Below, piece after piece: positions 25,301 through 38,522 of a stretch of DNA of 64,000 bases (within the stretch, counting starts at the first letter, position 1; each line of letters opens with the position of its first letter). This DNA comes from Rhynchosporium graminicola (lineage: Eukaryota > Ascomycota > Leotiomycetes > Helotiales > Ploettnerulaceae). The stretch is from positions 498,637 through 562,636 of the forward strand of contig FJUW01000028.1 of NCBI GenBank assembly GCA_900074885.1, in the 5' to 3' direction. Both the position numbers and the translations under genes were made by a program. The notes below the pieces were generated by a model, which searched no databases, had not been told where the DNA came from, and was given only the letters and a program-made list of their open reading frames with translations.

Positions 25301-28300
25301 GAACCCGTAGTAGAGGAAAGTGGTTGGGGCTTCGGCTTAGGGAAGAAGACGAAGGGAAAGAAGGGTAAAGAGGAGCCAAAGATAGAGCCAATTCGGGAGC
25401 CAGTTCCTGATCCCGAACCCGAAGCCGTAATTGACGATGGCTGTAAGTCTTACCTAGTCCTCAACATCATGCATAGAAGTCGCAATGATCATTCTTGAAT
25501 CTCGATCCGAGAGCAACGCTAATCTGTAAGTAGGGGGATTTGGAACATCTTCAAAGGACAAGAAAAAGAAGGGTTCCAAAACCAAGGAGACGTCTCCTCT
25601 ACCCGCTCCAACTGTTGAGGAGAAGGTCGCTGACGATGACTGGGCGAATTGGGGCCAGAAGACGGCAACGAAGGACAAAAAGAGCAAGAACTCCAAGGCA
25701 TTGGTTAAGGTCGATGAACCCATACGAGCACCAACGCCACCTCCGGCTGTTCCTGAAGTAGACGATGATTTTGGTGGGTGGGGAACCTCCAAGAAGGAAA
25801 AAGATAAGAAGAAGAAAGGCAAGACGTCATCGCCGGAGGCTTCTTTCCTCGAAGATTCAGTCAAACCTGATGCCATTGAGGAACCAAAAGCCGATGACAT
25901 TTGGGGCGCTTCGTCCTCAAAGAAGGAAAAGGACAAGAAGAAGTCCTCTAAGAGCAAAAGTGCTTTCGAGGTCATAGATGAGACACCGCCTGAGCCCGTT
26001 GTTGAAGAGACTAAAGCGGAAGACGATTGGGGCTCTAGCTGGGGAGCCGCTCCTGCTAAGAAGGACAAGAAGGGGAAAAAGGGCACTGAGGTTGAAGCTC
26101 CTCCACCAGCCCCGACGCCACCTGCCATGGATTTGACTGAACCTGAACCGGATTGGGATTTTGGAGCACCTGCCGAGAAAACAAAATCTAAAGAAAAGGA
26201 GACGGAAATTCCCGCGAAGAAACTCAGCAAGAAGGAGCAGAAGGAGGCAGACAAACTAGCTGAGAAAGCTGAAAAGCAAGCGAAGAAGGAGGAAGCTGCT
26301 GCCAAAGAGGCAGAAGAATTGGCCTTGGCTGAAGCGGAAGCTGAGGTGAGTTTATCCCATTCTTCAACCTTGGAAGATCGAGATATTCGAACGCTTAACG
26401 AAGCATTCTGAGTAGCCATGCTTCGAACACATGGTTTTCTCCATTATATTGAAATTGGAGCTGACAAGCATTCCTGGATCTAGGCAAAAAAGCAGGAAGA
26501 GGAAGATGCAAAAGCCAAAGAAGAAGGTCAGTTTTCCTCAAGATTTATTTCACTTTCCAGCATGTCTCTCGATATTTGTTACCGAATGTGCCTTTTTCCT
26601 TCTATCATCAAACATCTACGTGTCGCTGGATAGCAAAACTGACATTGATATCATTAATAGCGGAAGCCATCGCTAAAGCTGCGAAAGCTCCTAAATTGAA
26701 TAAAAAAGAGCAGAAGAAAGCTGACGACCTCGCCAAGAAATTGAAGCTTGAGGAGGAGGAAGCAGCCGCAGCCGCAGCCGCGGCCGCTACTTTGGCGGAA
26801 GAGGATGCGGCCCGCGAAGCAGAGGAGCTAGCTGCCAAGGAAGCCGAAGAGAAAGCGGCCCTTACCGAAGCCAAATCGTCCAAGAAAGACAGCAAATTGA
26901 AGAAATCTAAGAAGGGAGGCGCAGTTGCAGTCAAGGAATCCGAGCCGGAGCTAGACCTCATTGATTTGAGCTCCGGCAAAGAAAAGGTCGAGATCGAGGA
27001 TAAGTCCGAGCTTTTCGGTTTCTGGGGAGCTAGCAAGAAATTACCCAAGGGTGGTGGTCAGAGTGGAAAGGAGGAGATTGCGATTGCTGACAAAGCATTG
27101 CTTCTGGAAGCTACCAATCCCAAGGACACGACATCGTCTTTCAAAGCATCCACCACCACTTCTTCATCATCGATGAAGCCATCAGCAATTACGAAGAAAG
27201 CTGTAGGTGGAAAGATCGCGGATAGGCTGAAAGCTTTCGAGTCATCCAAGGACGTTGTCGCGCCCCCTCCACCTCCCCCGCCTCCATCGCCACCACCCCC
27301 AGCCAAGGAGGATAAGAAGAAGTCCAAATCCTCCAAAAAAGACAAGGAGATCATCGAGGAGCCACCAATCCCCCCTAAGAAGATATCAAAGAGTAAAGAA
27401 GTTCCCGGTAGCTTTCCCACGGACGTTTTAGACGACGATATTGTTGAAGTTGTTGAGATGCCAACTGCCAAAAAGTCGAGCAAGAGTAAATCCGCCAGTA
27501 AAGCTAAAGATCTTCCCAAGGAGGTCCCCAAAGAAGAGCCTGTAGTTGAATCGCCTCCAACGCCGCCGCCGGAGCCTAAATCTTCCAAGAAAGAACGTCC
27601 TCGCGTTGTCCGCGATGGAACTTCATGGGGTGCCTGGGGTGCAGCGCCTAGAGAAGAGAAAAAGAAGTCGTCCAAGGATCGCAAACCTTCACCCGATTAC
27701 GAGAAGAAGTCCTCCAGAGAGTCGAAATCCAAACGATCGGAAAAGGAGGAAAAAGTCTCCTCCAAGGATTCGTCATCCGACAAGGCTGACCGCCCACCGA
27801 TATCCAGGGGGATAACCAGTATGTTCGGTGGAGGTGCACCACCTCTTCGACGAGCGAGTACTTCTGGCAAAACAAGTTCTAGACGGCAATCGATTGCTGA
27901 TAGTGGTTTGATCTCTCCACCTCCGGAAATGTCTGTGAAAGCAGCAAAGATGCTTGGTGTTACTCCTGGCAAACTTTCACGAAGCAAATCCGAGAAGCAT
28001 AGCAAATCACGTGGTGCGTTTTTTTCTCACTGTGTCTAATGTTTCCATAGCTGACTTTCCACAGGCCTCGACGATGAGGACGTTATGGTGGTCGGAGCCG
28101 ATGTGGCCTCTCCTGAAAAGTCGAGTCGTGATCGCAAACGGAAGTCGAAGGTAACTCAAGATCCAATGGTACTTAATAGTCCACCCCCAGCTGTGCCAAT
28201 GCCTCCTGGAGATAACGATCCGCCCTGGCGGAGACACAGGATGCCATTTGCGAAGGAATCGAGTGCTAACGGACGAGCTGCTGAACAGGATGAAGACATT

Positions 28301-29440
28301 GTTATGGTCGATGCCGGTGGCCCATCCGAAAACCCTGGACTGAAGAGATCTGAAAGAAAAGTGGGACTTGGTGCAATGTTTGGAGGGCTACTCTCAAAGC
28401 CTCGACCAGAGACTAAACGCCGTGCCACTGTTGACGAAGATGTTCGCGGTTTGAGGCGGGAGGATCGGAAAATCAAACGATCATTCAAAGATCGGCCTGA
28501 GACAGAGGATGCAGATGTCACGATGACTGGCGGAGCAGATGCGGATGACCAAGAAGAGAGACGTGCTGCACGACGTGCTCGCAAAGCAGAAAAGGAAGCA
28601 ATGGATAAGGCAGCTGAGGATGCCCGTATGGCCAAGGATGTCGAGCGTAGAGAACGCCGTCGGAAGCATGAGGAAGAGTCAGAGGCGCGCCGTCAAGAAG
28701 AGAAGGAAGCCAGACGAGCTGCTCGCCGAGAACAAAAAGTTGCAGAGGAGGCTGAGCGACAAGCTGCAGAGGTAAAGGCAGCTGAGCGAGCGGAGCGGCA
28801 CCGAGCCAAGCGAGCTGAAAGGGATGCCAGAGAAGCTACTCATACTGATGTTGAGCCGCTCACCGAAGGTCCAGAGCGTCTGAAGAAATCCGATCGTCGC
28901 AAGTCTCACATGGATGCTCCACTCGACGATGAAGAAGAACGTCGTCGTAGACGTGAAGAACGACGGGCTGCGCGTGGTGTAGAAACCCCGAAGACCAGCC
29001 GTCGCAAATCAGCTCCGATTGTGGATAGCTACTTCGACTCACGAAATGGAAACAATCCACCAAAGGAATCGAGACGCAAAAAGGCTGGCTGGCCTCATTC
29101 AGGTACAGATAGTTGGGTCGCAGATCATTCCGATGCCCCAGCTCCTCCAGACGACGCGCCCACCGATGGCCCAGAGGAACCTACGATTGGCGATGCAAGG
29201 GAGAGACGGCGCATGAGGAAGACGCGCAAGGCAGAGGATGGGGCTGAAGACGATTCCGAGGAGAGGAGAAAGAGACGCGAGTCCCGTCGTCGAGAAAGGG
29301 ATGTTAAGAGCTCTGAAGGAAGTCATGGCGGAGATGGACGTAGGAGACGCGACTCGGGCTTTGTGGAGCCAAGATCGCGAGCACCTAGCGCGAAGGGTGA
29401 AGGTGGTGGAATCTTCGGTCGTTTGAGGAAGATGATCTGA
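22339..29440 (+). CDS. Giant Trp-Gly/Lys-block repeat protein, function unknown
   Basis: Nine exons, join(22339..22808,22877..23396,23711..24469,24575..25126,25217..25442,25534..26345,26484..26526,26661..28013,28065..29440), give 2,036 aa. From about residue 80 to 1080 the protein repeats a module of 30-50 residues: an acidic Pro-Glu linker (PDPEPEPEP), a DDGWG or DDFGWG core, then a basic block such as KKDKKKGKKG; I count about 20 copies. Next come an Ala/Lys/Glu coiled coil (about 1060-1200), a proline run near 1320, Ser/Lys-rich linkers and, from about 1580, an Arg/Glu-rich coiled coil (ERRRRREERRAAR) ending GGGIFGRLRKMI. No enzyme domain, signal peptide or membrane segment. ATG 22339 (MATSVDLQSEAGFK) is chosen; the frame stays open upstream, and ATG 22384 is an alternative. 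A structural tether or scaffold is conceivable; I do not recognise a characterised homologue. Confidence 0.75.
24861..25080 (+). repeat. 126-bp tandem duplication inside repeat gene
   Basis: Two nearly identical copies, starting at 24861 and 24987, each encode one Trp-Gly/Lys module (EEDSGWGLSFGSKKDKKKKG). The spacing is 126 bp, exactly 42 codons. The other modules diverge far more at DNA level. Confidence 0.85.
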
Positions 29441-31307
29441 TTCGATTTACGACTTTTGATAGCATGGAGCAGTCATTGGCTTTGGGTTGGTGTTTTCAAC
29501 TTTCAGTTCGGGCAATGAGCGATGTGTCTGGAGTTTTGTCTTGATGTTGATTTTGGGTGCATGTAATGGGGCCTTGAGAAAGGTGGATGGCATTGGAGGG
29601 ATCATGGAATGGAAGGAAGGGAAGGAAACGAGCATTGGTTGGCAACTGTCACGGGACATTTCGCAAGTCACAGGCTGTACAAGTACCTACTTTTTTCTAC
29701 TTGTATTGCCTCAGTGGAACCATCTGAACAGAACATAGAGAGGCAGACCTGGCTTGTAGGATCGGTGTAAGGTGGAGGCTTGATGTTTATCATTACATAT
29801 ACCCCGTTTCGTCATTGGATATGTCTAGTCTATCTATCTGGCATAGATGAGTATCTATTGAGCGAGAATAGCTCGCCTGGAAGATAATTTTACCTATTTA
29901 TGCCCTTTAACTCTTACCTCTCTGCTTCAACATCATCCCGGCCATGAGTCCACGAGTTCTCATACATCAATCGTGTCTCGTAGAATGGCTAGAGTTTCAT
30001 TTCTTCTTGCCGATCAGTTTTGAATGGCGTCTTGATGGCCGGAGTGTCTCTGCACTGCTAGAGAGTAAAGAGGTTGCTGAATACCCTAGAATTTCGATAT
30101 ATAGCCATGACCTTCTCCATATCGACATTACATATCCCGAGTGGGACATTGTGATCATGTATCATCAAGCATTTAGAACCTTGACTGCTCTATGGCCATA
30201 TCAGCGATCCCTCGATGTTTGGTTCGAGCAGTGTCCGTCATTACCTACAGACTTCTCATTGTCTCGGCCCGTAACATAAGCACTGGGTGCGAGGGTCATT
30301 GAGCTATTAAAGTGACGAATCGACGTCCGTCGGTCAATTCGATCACATGGACATTGCTAGTAGTGTTGGTGGGATCCAGAGAGGCAGAGTTTAAAGAGCG
30401 CTCTGTATGAAAGGCGATATAATTATACTATGAGGCGATTCATAAATGCTGTTCATCTCTAGGATCTTTCGAGTTTCGATCCGACTCGCCATTTGGTCCT
30501 AAAAGTCGACTCTCCTCATTTTACAACAACTGTTGTAGTTGTGGCTCATTATTTCCGTCTTGATCCAGTCTACAGCTCTTGGATCTCTACGTGAAGCTCA
30601 TGTATGGCATTCCTTGGATATAGTTTCCCACAACATAGCATATACAAAATGCCGATCTGCTTTGTATCACGTGGGGCATTCTTGGCTGGAATAAACATTC
30701 CTGAAGAGGAAGTTCGATCCCTTCACATGCGGGAGAGAGATAACAAACATCACCATCCTCTGCGCTGCTCCTGATAGGGTCTTGATTCCCTGAAGACAGT
30801 AGCATGAAAGACCACTTGCAACGCGATTCGAGGATGGCGAAACTAAAGAGGAACTCCCATTATGCAGCGCATGTATGTAATGCCCTGATTTGCCCGGCAC
30901 ATATGTCTTCCATGCACCCCCGCCATTTCGTCCTAGATGTTGTACTCCCAAGAATCCGTTATTTGTTCAAAGCCATAGTCGTAACCGTTGGCGACGTATC
31001 TTTTGCTTGTTCGAGTTCAAGAAACAGTACCATCATTCGATCGGAACCCTATCTTCTCTCAACCCTTGTCCCAAACCCCGCGGCTCTTGACACTTTACCA
31101 TAGAGGTGGGTGAGATAAGAAGTGTAGCTTGTCTTTATATAGATTCATCTACTCATCGCATCCCAGGGTCAAGCCCTTGTTCCCTAGCTTCCGACAAGTC
31201 AAGTGGTGACTACCTTTATTTTCGAGGGTGATAAGTCACACAATCATCTGTCTCCGGAAGGCTCATTGACCTTCATCGACGATACGTTTTGAATAACCAA
31301 GTTCAAA
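29441..31307. other. Intergenic, no clear gene
   Basis: About 1.9 kb holding the 3' UTR of the repeat-protein gene and the promoter of the next gene. A 111-codon ATG frame at 29944-30279 has no recognisable motif and is not called. Confidence 0.45.
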
Positions 31308-32876
31308 ATGACGATTCAATCATACTTATCAGACCGGTGGATGGTCACATTTGGGATTATATCTCTACTGTTATCCATTATCGGTCTAGCTGTAAACAAG
31401 AGGCAACGAGATGCTGTTCTAAGAAGGCTTCACTTCCAAAGAAGACGTACTTCTGGAGCGTCAACACCACCACGTTCTATATTGCCGAGCAAAAAGTCAG
31501 CCGGTCCTGATGCTCCAGACTTTTTTAATGCCTTCCCACCCTCTAGACGATGTGCTCTACCAGAATTGGCCAAAACACTTCCCGCACACTCAGCGCAGAT
31601 ATTCCAAAGCACCGAACCATCAGGAGATTTCCTCGGCAAGCATGCTCTCCCGATCTCACAGACGTATAGTCTCGAGAGTAAAACACCCCAATACACACCT
31701 ACGGGCTTCTCGACAACAGAAATTAAGGCTATGGGCGATTTTCCAGCATATGATATCTTAAGCGGAGTACCGCTTCCACAAGCATACGAGAACTTCGACG
31801 CAACCAAAGCTCTCCCGAGACCATACCGACCACTAAGGTGGAAGTACCACCAGACAATGTGTAAGTCAAGAAACATAAATCGATATGCACCACACTAACT
31901 CAATCAAGCTCTCCAAAAGCTGGAGTCAGACTGGTGGCTAGAAGTCGAGAACACCTACGTAGCAAGAATCAAACAGCGACAAGACCTCTTCAGAGAATAT
32001 GGCAGCAAAGTCTTAGATTACCTTCCTGGCTCAGAGCTCGCCTGCAAAGAACTCATGGAAATGGCTTTGCAATTCCTCTGCGCTCGATACCCAGCACACT
32101 TCTCCCTGTCATCTGACAAGAAAATCTTCCATAACAAACTACTAAACACAGATACGACCATCAAACGTTTCCACCCGCTACACGTCCTTCTCAACAATGT
32201 TCCCGAGGACTTTGCCATCGTACTTCGGAACGAAGAGGACGGCATGTACTACTTCCGTGCAGGCGTCATCTGTAGCTCGCTAGGCTGGAGCGTCGGCACC
32301 AAGATCGGAATGCAGCTCGAGGAAATACACGCCAAGATCCCAGACTACAAGGAGAAGATGTCCTTTAGCATGGATCGATTCTTCAGCAAGATGGCGACAA
32401 ACTCGCCCATTCAGCGAGGCAGCTGGGGTCTCGAGGTCGGTACTCCACTGTTCATGCCACCAGGTCATCCCCACGAGAAGTTGCGAGAGGTTCAGGACCC
32501 GGATGTGAAGATTGAGGAGTGTAATTTCAGGGTTGATTGGCAGACTTTGAGGCGCTTACCATTGAGTGGGGGTGTGGTTTTCAATTTCAACGCGCTTTTT
32601 ACGCCTGTGACCGAATTCCGTAATGAGCCATATATTCCTGCGCTTCTAGTCAAGATCTTGAAGGAGGGTAAAAAGAATTTGATGGAGTACAAGGGAACGT
32701 GGCATATTGAGCATATCTGCATCCCTAAGCTGGAAGAGTATGCGCAGGAGCAAGTTGCTAAGGGGTGGGTGAAGCCTGAAGGGGATGGCCAGGAGGAGTG
32801 GGAGATTGCGACGTTAGCTGAGAGCCCGTATTTTCCGGGTTGGGAAGAGAAGTGGCATCGTCAGCAGGGGTTCTAG
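31308..32876 (+). CDS. DUF3445 / heme-dependent N-demethylase-like protein
   Basis: Two exons, join(31308..31860,31909..32876), give 506 aa. Residues ~11-29 (WMVTFGIISLLLSIIGLAV) are one N-terminal membrane anchor followed by Arg/Lys-rich sequence, which would put the catalytic part on the cytosolic side. From about residue 185 the protein follows the DUF3445 family: SDWWLEVENTY, CARYPAHF, HPLHVLLNNVPEDFAIVLR, SSLGWSVGTKIG, IHAKIPDYKEKM, RFFSKM, and VDWQTLRRLPLSGGVVFNF. Bacterial members are alpha subunits of heme-dependent oxidative N-demethylases (dimethylamine metabolism). Fungal members are uncharacterised. Residues ~35-180 are a disordered, family-variable linker. Alternative roles for the fold cannot be excluded. 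Confidence 0.8.
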
Positions 32877-33921
32877 ATTTGGACATAGAAGTACATAAGT
32901 AATATGGCGGTCAAATTATACATTGCAGTTCTAGAACACTCTAACGATTTATATGACCGCATGAAACTGGAGTGACATGAACTATGCTTCAGTCACTTAC
33001 ATTCTGCAGGTGCCTGCATTTTTGGGAGCCACGCACTTTACGTAGCTTAACGATTGTGTTCAGGTTTGGCATTATGTTCGAAAAAAGTTCTATATCATCT
33101 CCATTATCTCCAGCTAGAGGCTAATACATTCTACAGCTCGAGGTGACGTATGAACAAGATGGAAATTCGAAGCCACTACTACAGAGGAATGGCTTCCGTC
33201 ACTAGGAGCAACAGTATTAATTACAACGTTACCTATTTATCACATCATTACCCAAGGAATTTTTCAACACCTAATCAGGTCATAACTTCCAAGCAACACA
33301 TCTCATGTCGTCTTTCTCCTCTCCTCATCAGATATTAAGCGGAGCGAAGCTAGGTGAAGCTCTTTGCTACACCCAACCAGCACGACGCCGCCTTCATTTC
33401 ACAGCAGCCTCGAGTACCGTGCAGAAACAAAGGCTTCAATCACACTGAGCGAGCTTAGCAAACGCAAAACACTGGTATTCTGCTTGCATTGTGTACGTCC
33501 TGTAAGAGACTGTTGTTTTGCTTGAACCTAACTCCATTCCTTGGATGGCTCTGATGACTTTTTGATCTACAAAATTGTTCTAGCTCACCACTTCCTCGCG
33601 AATCGATGTCCGCGGTCCATATATTAACACAGGAGCAGAGCGCTATCTTGAACCTGAGTCACAATGAGATCATGATAAAATATGCTTTGCACCCCAAGGA
33701 ACTGTAATCAAAGTTGATGCGCAAGTGCTTGCTATGCTTTTGCCCTTGGGCAAACAACTCATCTAATTATGTACATATCATTGGTAAAATCCCAAACTCG
33801 CGATTTGTATAATAATTCCCCGACTCAAGTTCAATCTTCCCTAGATCCACATAAATAAATAGTCTCCAGCACTTAATTCAGCAATATAATCATGTCTTCG
33901 TAATCTTTCAAGGGTATTTGT
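32877..33921. other. Intergenic between convergent genes
   Basis: About 1 kb, moderately AT-rich, with only short frames. It holds the two 3' flanks and nothing else I can support. Confidence 0.5.
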
Positions 33922-36872
33922 TCATGGGTCCAGATTATAAATAGGCTGTAAAATCTTGTAGCACCAAAGAGCAAGCGGATCAACAGCTTTGAGATCGCGA
34001 ATCCAGTCTTGCATTAGCGCGACACTGACTTCGAAATCTTCTTCGAATCTTGGCCCGCATAGCTGTGCTCGTATGTCGCGTAGCATGGGGTTATGTTGAG
34101 TGAGGTGGAAGATGAGGAGGATTGAGACGAAGGTCTGGGACCAGCAGAACAGATAGGGTATCAGGCGTTTGTGTCGAGAGGTTGGGGATAGTGTGAGAGG
34201 CCATTTCAAACAGGTCTATTGTATGAATTAGCCTTGAAATCATGGTCAACGAAAATGCATCACTTACACGCAGACACTCAGCAACGCCCTGAGCATCCTC
34301 CTGGGTCATTTGCTCGGGAAAGTGAAGAGCTTTATACACAAATGGACGATACACCACAAATTTGGAGTAATAGTATCTTGTTCGGAGCGTTGCGACCTGC
34401 ACGTCATATACGAACCGGTACTGCATAGGATCGCTGTTAAGGTCTGTTGAGAACAGTTGCGACCCAGGACGGCCGGGTCGTGGCGTCGCAAGACTGGGAT
34501 CAACGGCATCGTTGACGCCAATATTACCTGTTTGAGGTGTCGGAAATGCTGCTGGATCTTCTTCGGGCCATTGAAGATCGCGAGGTAGCAAACCTCGCCA
34601 TTGGGTCAACTGTGCAGCTAGTGATTTCAGAGTGGTTGCGGATGGCCCGCCAAATTCGTCGCTAGCAAGAGTGTCGGTATTCGATATTGCTATGTAGCAT
34701 AAGCGTTTGTTTTCTTGAATCGGGCATTACACTTACAGTCATATATTTGTGCATTGATCGTGGTACCAAGGCGGCGAAGCGCGAGTGCGGAGGCAAAATG
34801 TGCTTCTATGGAGTAAATTCGGTCAGTCGTCGACATGGTTTGGAAAAGAAACATTGACCAGTACTTGAAGGCTACGATCTGGAAAAACATACCAAAATTT
34901 GTTGCTTGATTCCCTAGATGATCAGCTTCGCAAAAGGGAACGTTGAAGCTAGGCATGCCAACTCGATCACCCAGCTCGAGGATACCTGTAAGTGGTAGAT
35001 CGAGCTCTAGGTGCAATGACGTTTCCATTATGATGCAGTGCCAGACGACACGCCTTATGAGATCACCTCGGGGGGTATCAAGGTCGAGAAAATTGCTTCA
35101 AAGGTCAGTAAAATGATCGCCATACTGGTAATCGCACGTACCAAGTAATGAGAATGTGACATGCCTGACATGCATTTACATTCATCCTCCAGAAGTCCTG
35201 TACCAAGTGAGTCACATTACATCAATATTAGATGGAGGTACGAACCACATGCCGGGAACAAGACTGGTAGTACAGTCTGCAGGAGAAAGAATCGTAAGCA
35301 CAAATTTGGTTCTGATATCTCCCCGAGTCGAGATCTAGATTGATTCTGACATTTTCGGGGCGATGGCGCGTAGGAGCACTTACGCGAAAAGTGAGAAGAT
35401 TTGGACATTCTCTAATTCCGAGTCGGTTAAGACAAAACCTAAGCATTTTCTTGCTTCGTTGAAAAGTGCCAAGCCAGGTGGTCGACCATCAGATCCTCCT
35501 CGAATGCCAGATGGGAGACCTTTGTATTCTCCGATGGGATTTCCTGTCAAGCCCTCTATAGCAACCTCTCCGAGACAGAAGATCATCAAGGCAATCACGG
35601 AATCGACGTCTCCATCAAAGCCTTCGCTACAGACCTTGGCAAGGGTATCACTTTCGAACGTCCTCCTATCCATGAAAGGGTAGAGACAATTAAAGGTATC
35701 AAAGTAGGCGGCTGTGAGCCGATACATAGCATCGCGCGTCAAGGCGGGAAAGGTAACCTGTATGAGTAAGTATGAAATTGGTCCCCTGGCCGTGAAACAC
35801 GATTTGAAAGGAGGCTCGTGAGTCAAGGGTAAAGGGAGAGATGAAGCATCATGCTTACCCGAGGAGCGCCTATGTTCCTGGTCGCTTGGGATTGCCTAAT
35901 GGAAGTAGTGAGTTAGTCACTTTCCCATAATCTTTTAGGAGGAAATTGGCATCCATGCAAAGGCTTCAGAGGTATGGAGTCAAGCTTGCGAGTACGTACA
36001 TGCCGACGAAAGGTCTGTCTTGTAAAGGCTCATCCTTAGGCAATTTCGGCTGTCCACTATGCATCCGAACAATGAAACTGGTGCCATCACTTTCCAAGTA
36101 TTTGAAATCACCGGCATTTGATGGCAGCACTTGTAGCATGAGTTGCTGCAAAGCAGGCCAAGATAGTATCTTGTGAGCTGCAGAAGCGTGCCTATATGGC
36201 TGTGTAGGACTTATTTGTTGTCGACTAGAGGGTGTCGAGAGAGAGCTTGTCTCACTCTCGAGATTGAAAGAAGGCTGTGAGGAAGGGATATTTCGTAAAG
36301 AGCCAAAATCTTGCGTAGTTCTACGAGTAGATATTTGATCAATTTTGCCTTCAATATTCATGAGACGGTTCAATATCTCGGTGAGGGTCTTATCCTTCCT
36401 TTAAAGAAATGATCAGTATGACGCTTCGTGCCGAATGGAAAGTCAGATATTTTCCAGTAATAATCAACACCCCGATAAACTTTTGGATGTTATTCAATGG
36501 GGTCTTACTTGGTTGGCTACATGACTAATCAGCAAGTTTTTCAAAGTTCGCTGGGGGCAAATGTCACTGACCTGAGGTTCTCGGTAAATACATTCAACAT
36601 TTATTCTGTTACACAACCCGCACTAAGAAGATGTCATTACCAGGTCAACCATACTGTGTATCTTCCAGCAATAACTGCCAACGTCCAGGCCATGACCGCC
36701 ACAGCGATACCAGGAGAAAAGGTATACTCACACGCGGCCGGGTTTCATCGCATTTTTGTTTCCGTGAACGACACATCTCACAGGCCTGAGAGGCTATAGC
36801 TCCGCGCTGAGCTCTCGAGGTAGGTCCGCCAAGGCCCGAGCTTCCGCTGCTCGCGGCACTGTCCACATTCAT
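33922..36872 (-). CDS. Zn2Cys6 fungal-specific transcription factor
   Basis: Eleven exons on minus, join(33922..34215,34268..34689,34737..34805,34893..35095,35142..35197,35246..35276,35384..35814,35859..35895,36000..36394,36572..36622,36732..36872), give 709 aa. The zinc cluster is C31-x2-C34-x6-C41-x6-C48-x2-C51-x6-C58 and is split by intron 1 between C41 and C48. A short leucine heptad linker (TLTEILNRLMNIEGKID) follows. The fungal-specific regulatory domain starts around residue 225: LTAAYFDTFNCLYPFMDRRTF, then FWRMNVNACQACHIL and VVWHCIIMETSLHLELDLP. Three exons are under 60 bp (37, 31 and 56 bp), so automated models may break this gene. The target genes are unknown. Nothing in the neighbourhood suggests a pathway cluster. 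Confidence 0.8.
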
Positions 36873-38522
36873 TATTACCGGTATGCCGAGTCAGAGGGTC
36901 CCGATGAAACAGTGTTCCCGGGACCAGACCGGGGACGTATCGGTGTGAAGATGATAGGATGGTAGAGTCTGAAGCAACTGCAACTGCAACTGCACCTCCC
37001 TCCGCGTTTCTCAATTCAAGGTTGTTGGCAAGATGTACCCTCGGGCAATCTTAGGGGGAGGCCTCACACGCTCCGGGAGAAATATTCGACGTCGAGGATG
37101 CAGGCCATCGGCATTCTTGCTGTACAGAATCTTGCTCGCCCTATTAGCTATCGCAGCTGCTTGGGAATGCGTTTGCCTTGTGCTGTGGGGGCAAGTCCAC
37201 CGCCAGACACGTTCGAGATACTCGTTTAGGTTGTTGCAGCCGTAGTACCGTTGCGCATGGCAGAGGATTGGTGGCGGATCGTGAAGTGCGTCGATGGGAG
37301 GGCGGCGAGTCCTTTGGGACTTGGGAGAATGCGGCGAAAGCAACACATTTAACATCGCTCCGGCGGAATAAAATATGGTGAGTGGTGGTGGTTAATAATG
37401 ATGTTCATCGGAGCAAGAGCCGCCCCCGAACAACCACACAGGAGAGAGCAAGATGGCGAAGGGTTTACTTGTGGGTGCCCTAGATCTTTGGTGTCAACGC
37501 CGGCGACGGGCGCCAGGAAAATTATATTCCCTAATGAGATCGTGAGAGACCTGGGTATATAAGTATCCCTCACGGCTAGACGACGGAGGGCTGCTAGTCA
37601 TTGACAGTACAGTACACCCCGGATCTTGCACTGGACCCAGCCAGAACCTCTCTTGGATCTTTGAGTAGGTATACAAGTATGATTCCTGACGAAGAAGTAC
37701 CCGGGAAACAGAGAGAAATGAGAATGACAGAGAAATGAAGCGGCGAAAACAGTATAAAACTTGGGATGCAATATTCTTTCTACGCAGTACTGCTCAGTAA
37801 CCCAGAAGTGGTACTGTACTCGCCGGAGCTACCAGCGAGTAGTGGCGACTTCACGATCCAACGGCAGAGACGCAATAATACCGAGTATAGTGGCAGCGGA
37901 TTGTATATCAAACGGAGACATTTCCCGTTTGTGTAGCGGGCGATCTACTAAGGTAAGTCTGGTCTGGCAACTGCATCTGCGTTCATAGGAGCGTCGCGTC
38001 GCGGCCAGTCCAGTCCAGTCCAGTCCAGTCCCTGCATGGGGAATTCACCATAGTGTTTGTCAATTGCCATGTACAATAGCATTCCTCTCTCCCTCCTATT
38101 GGTACGGAGAAGAGTTCCGTGCGCAATTTGCGGTTAGTTGTTCGGAGGTGTGATGTAATTGTTTTGTACAAAGTTGTGACAGTATTTGTGATACTTATAA
38201 TGTTGTAGTCGCGGCCGCTCCTCAAACTGGCCCCCGAGGCCATACCTAGGTCCCTAGTAAAGGCTCATTGATACAGACATACTTATTTATTTCATCATGC
38301 AAATCTGCGGAACTTGTGATTTACTCTTCTCCTACGTCTTGTCTCGATCTCGGATAGCTCACCCATCCAATAAGGATACCATTGGATCGCACATTGCACA
38401 TTTGTGTTAAGCGGATTAACTCTACAGTTGTTGCTCGTGAATGACATATCCCTAATGGAATGCACGTATCGCCAAATGACCTTGGTTATCAATTGATGAA
38501 ATGACGGGCGACAACAAATCAT
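36873..38522. other. Intergenic, upstream of Zn2Cys6 gene
   Basis: About 1.65 kb with no supported gene. Contains a pentanucleotide repeat at about 38003-38030, listed separately. Confidence 0.45.
38003..38030. repeat. CAGTC pentanucleotide repeat
   Basis: Five tandem copies of the CCAGT/CAGTC unit. Similar short pentamer arrays (CCTGA, CACAC) occur near 56704 and 54222. Confidence 0.8.

Noticed and set aside
26608..27684. Long minus-strand frames opposite the repeat gene
   Set aside because: Ser/Phe-rich shadows of Lys/Glu codons on the coding strand.
29944..30279. 111-codon ATG frame downstream of the repeat gene
   Set aside because: No motif, no splice partner, and it lies in a 3' flank; composition does not separate it from chance.
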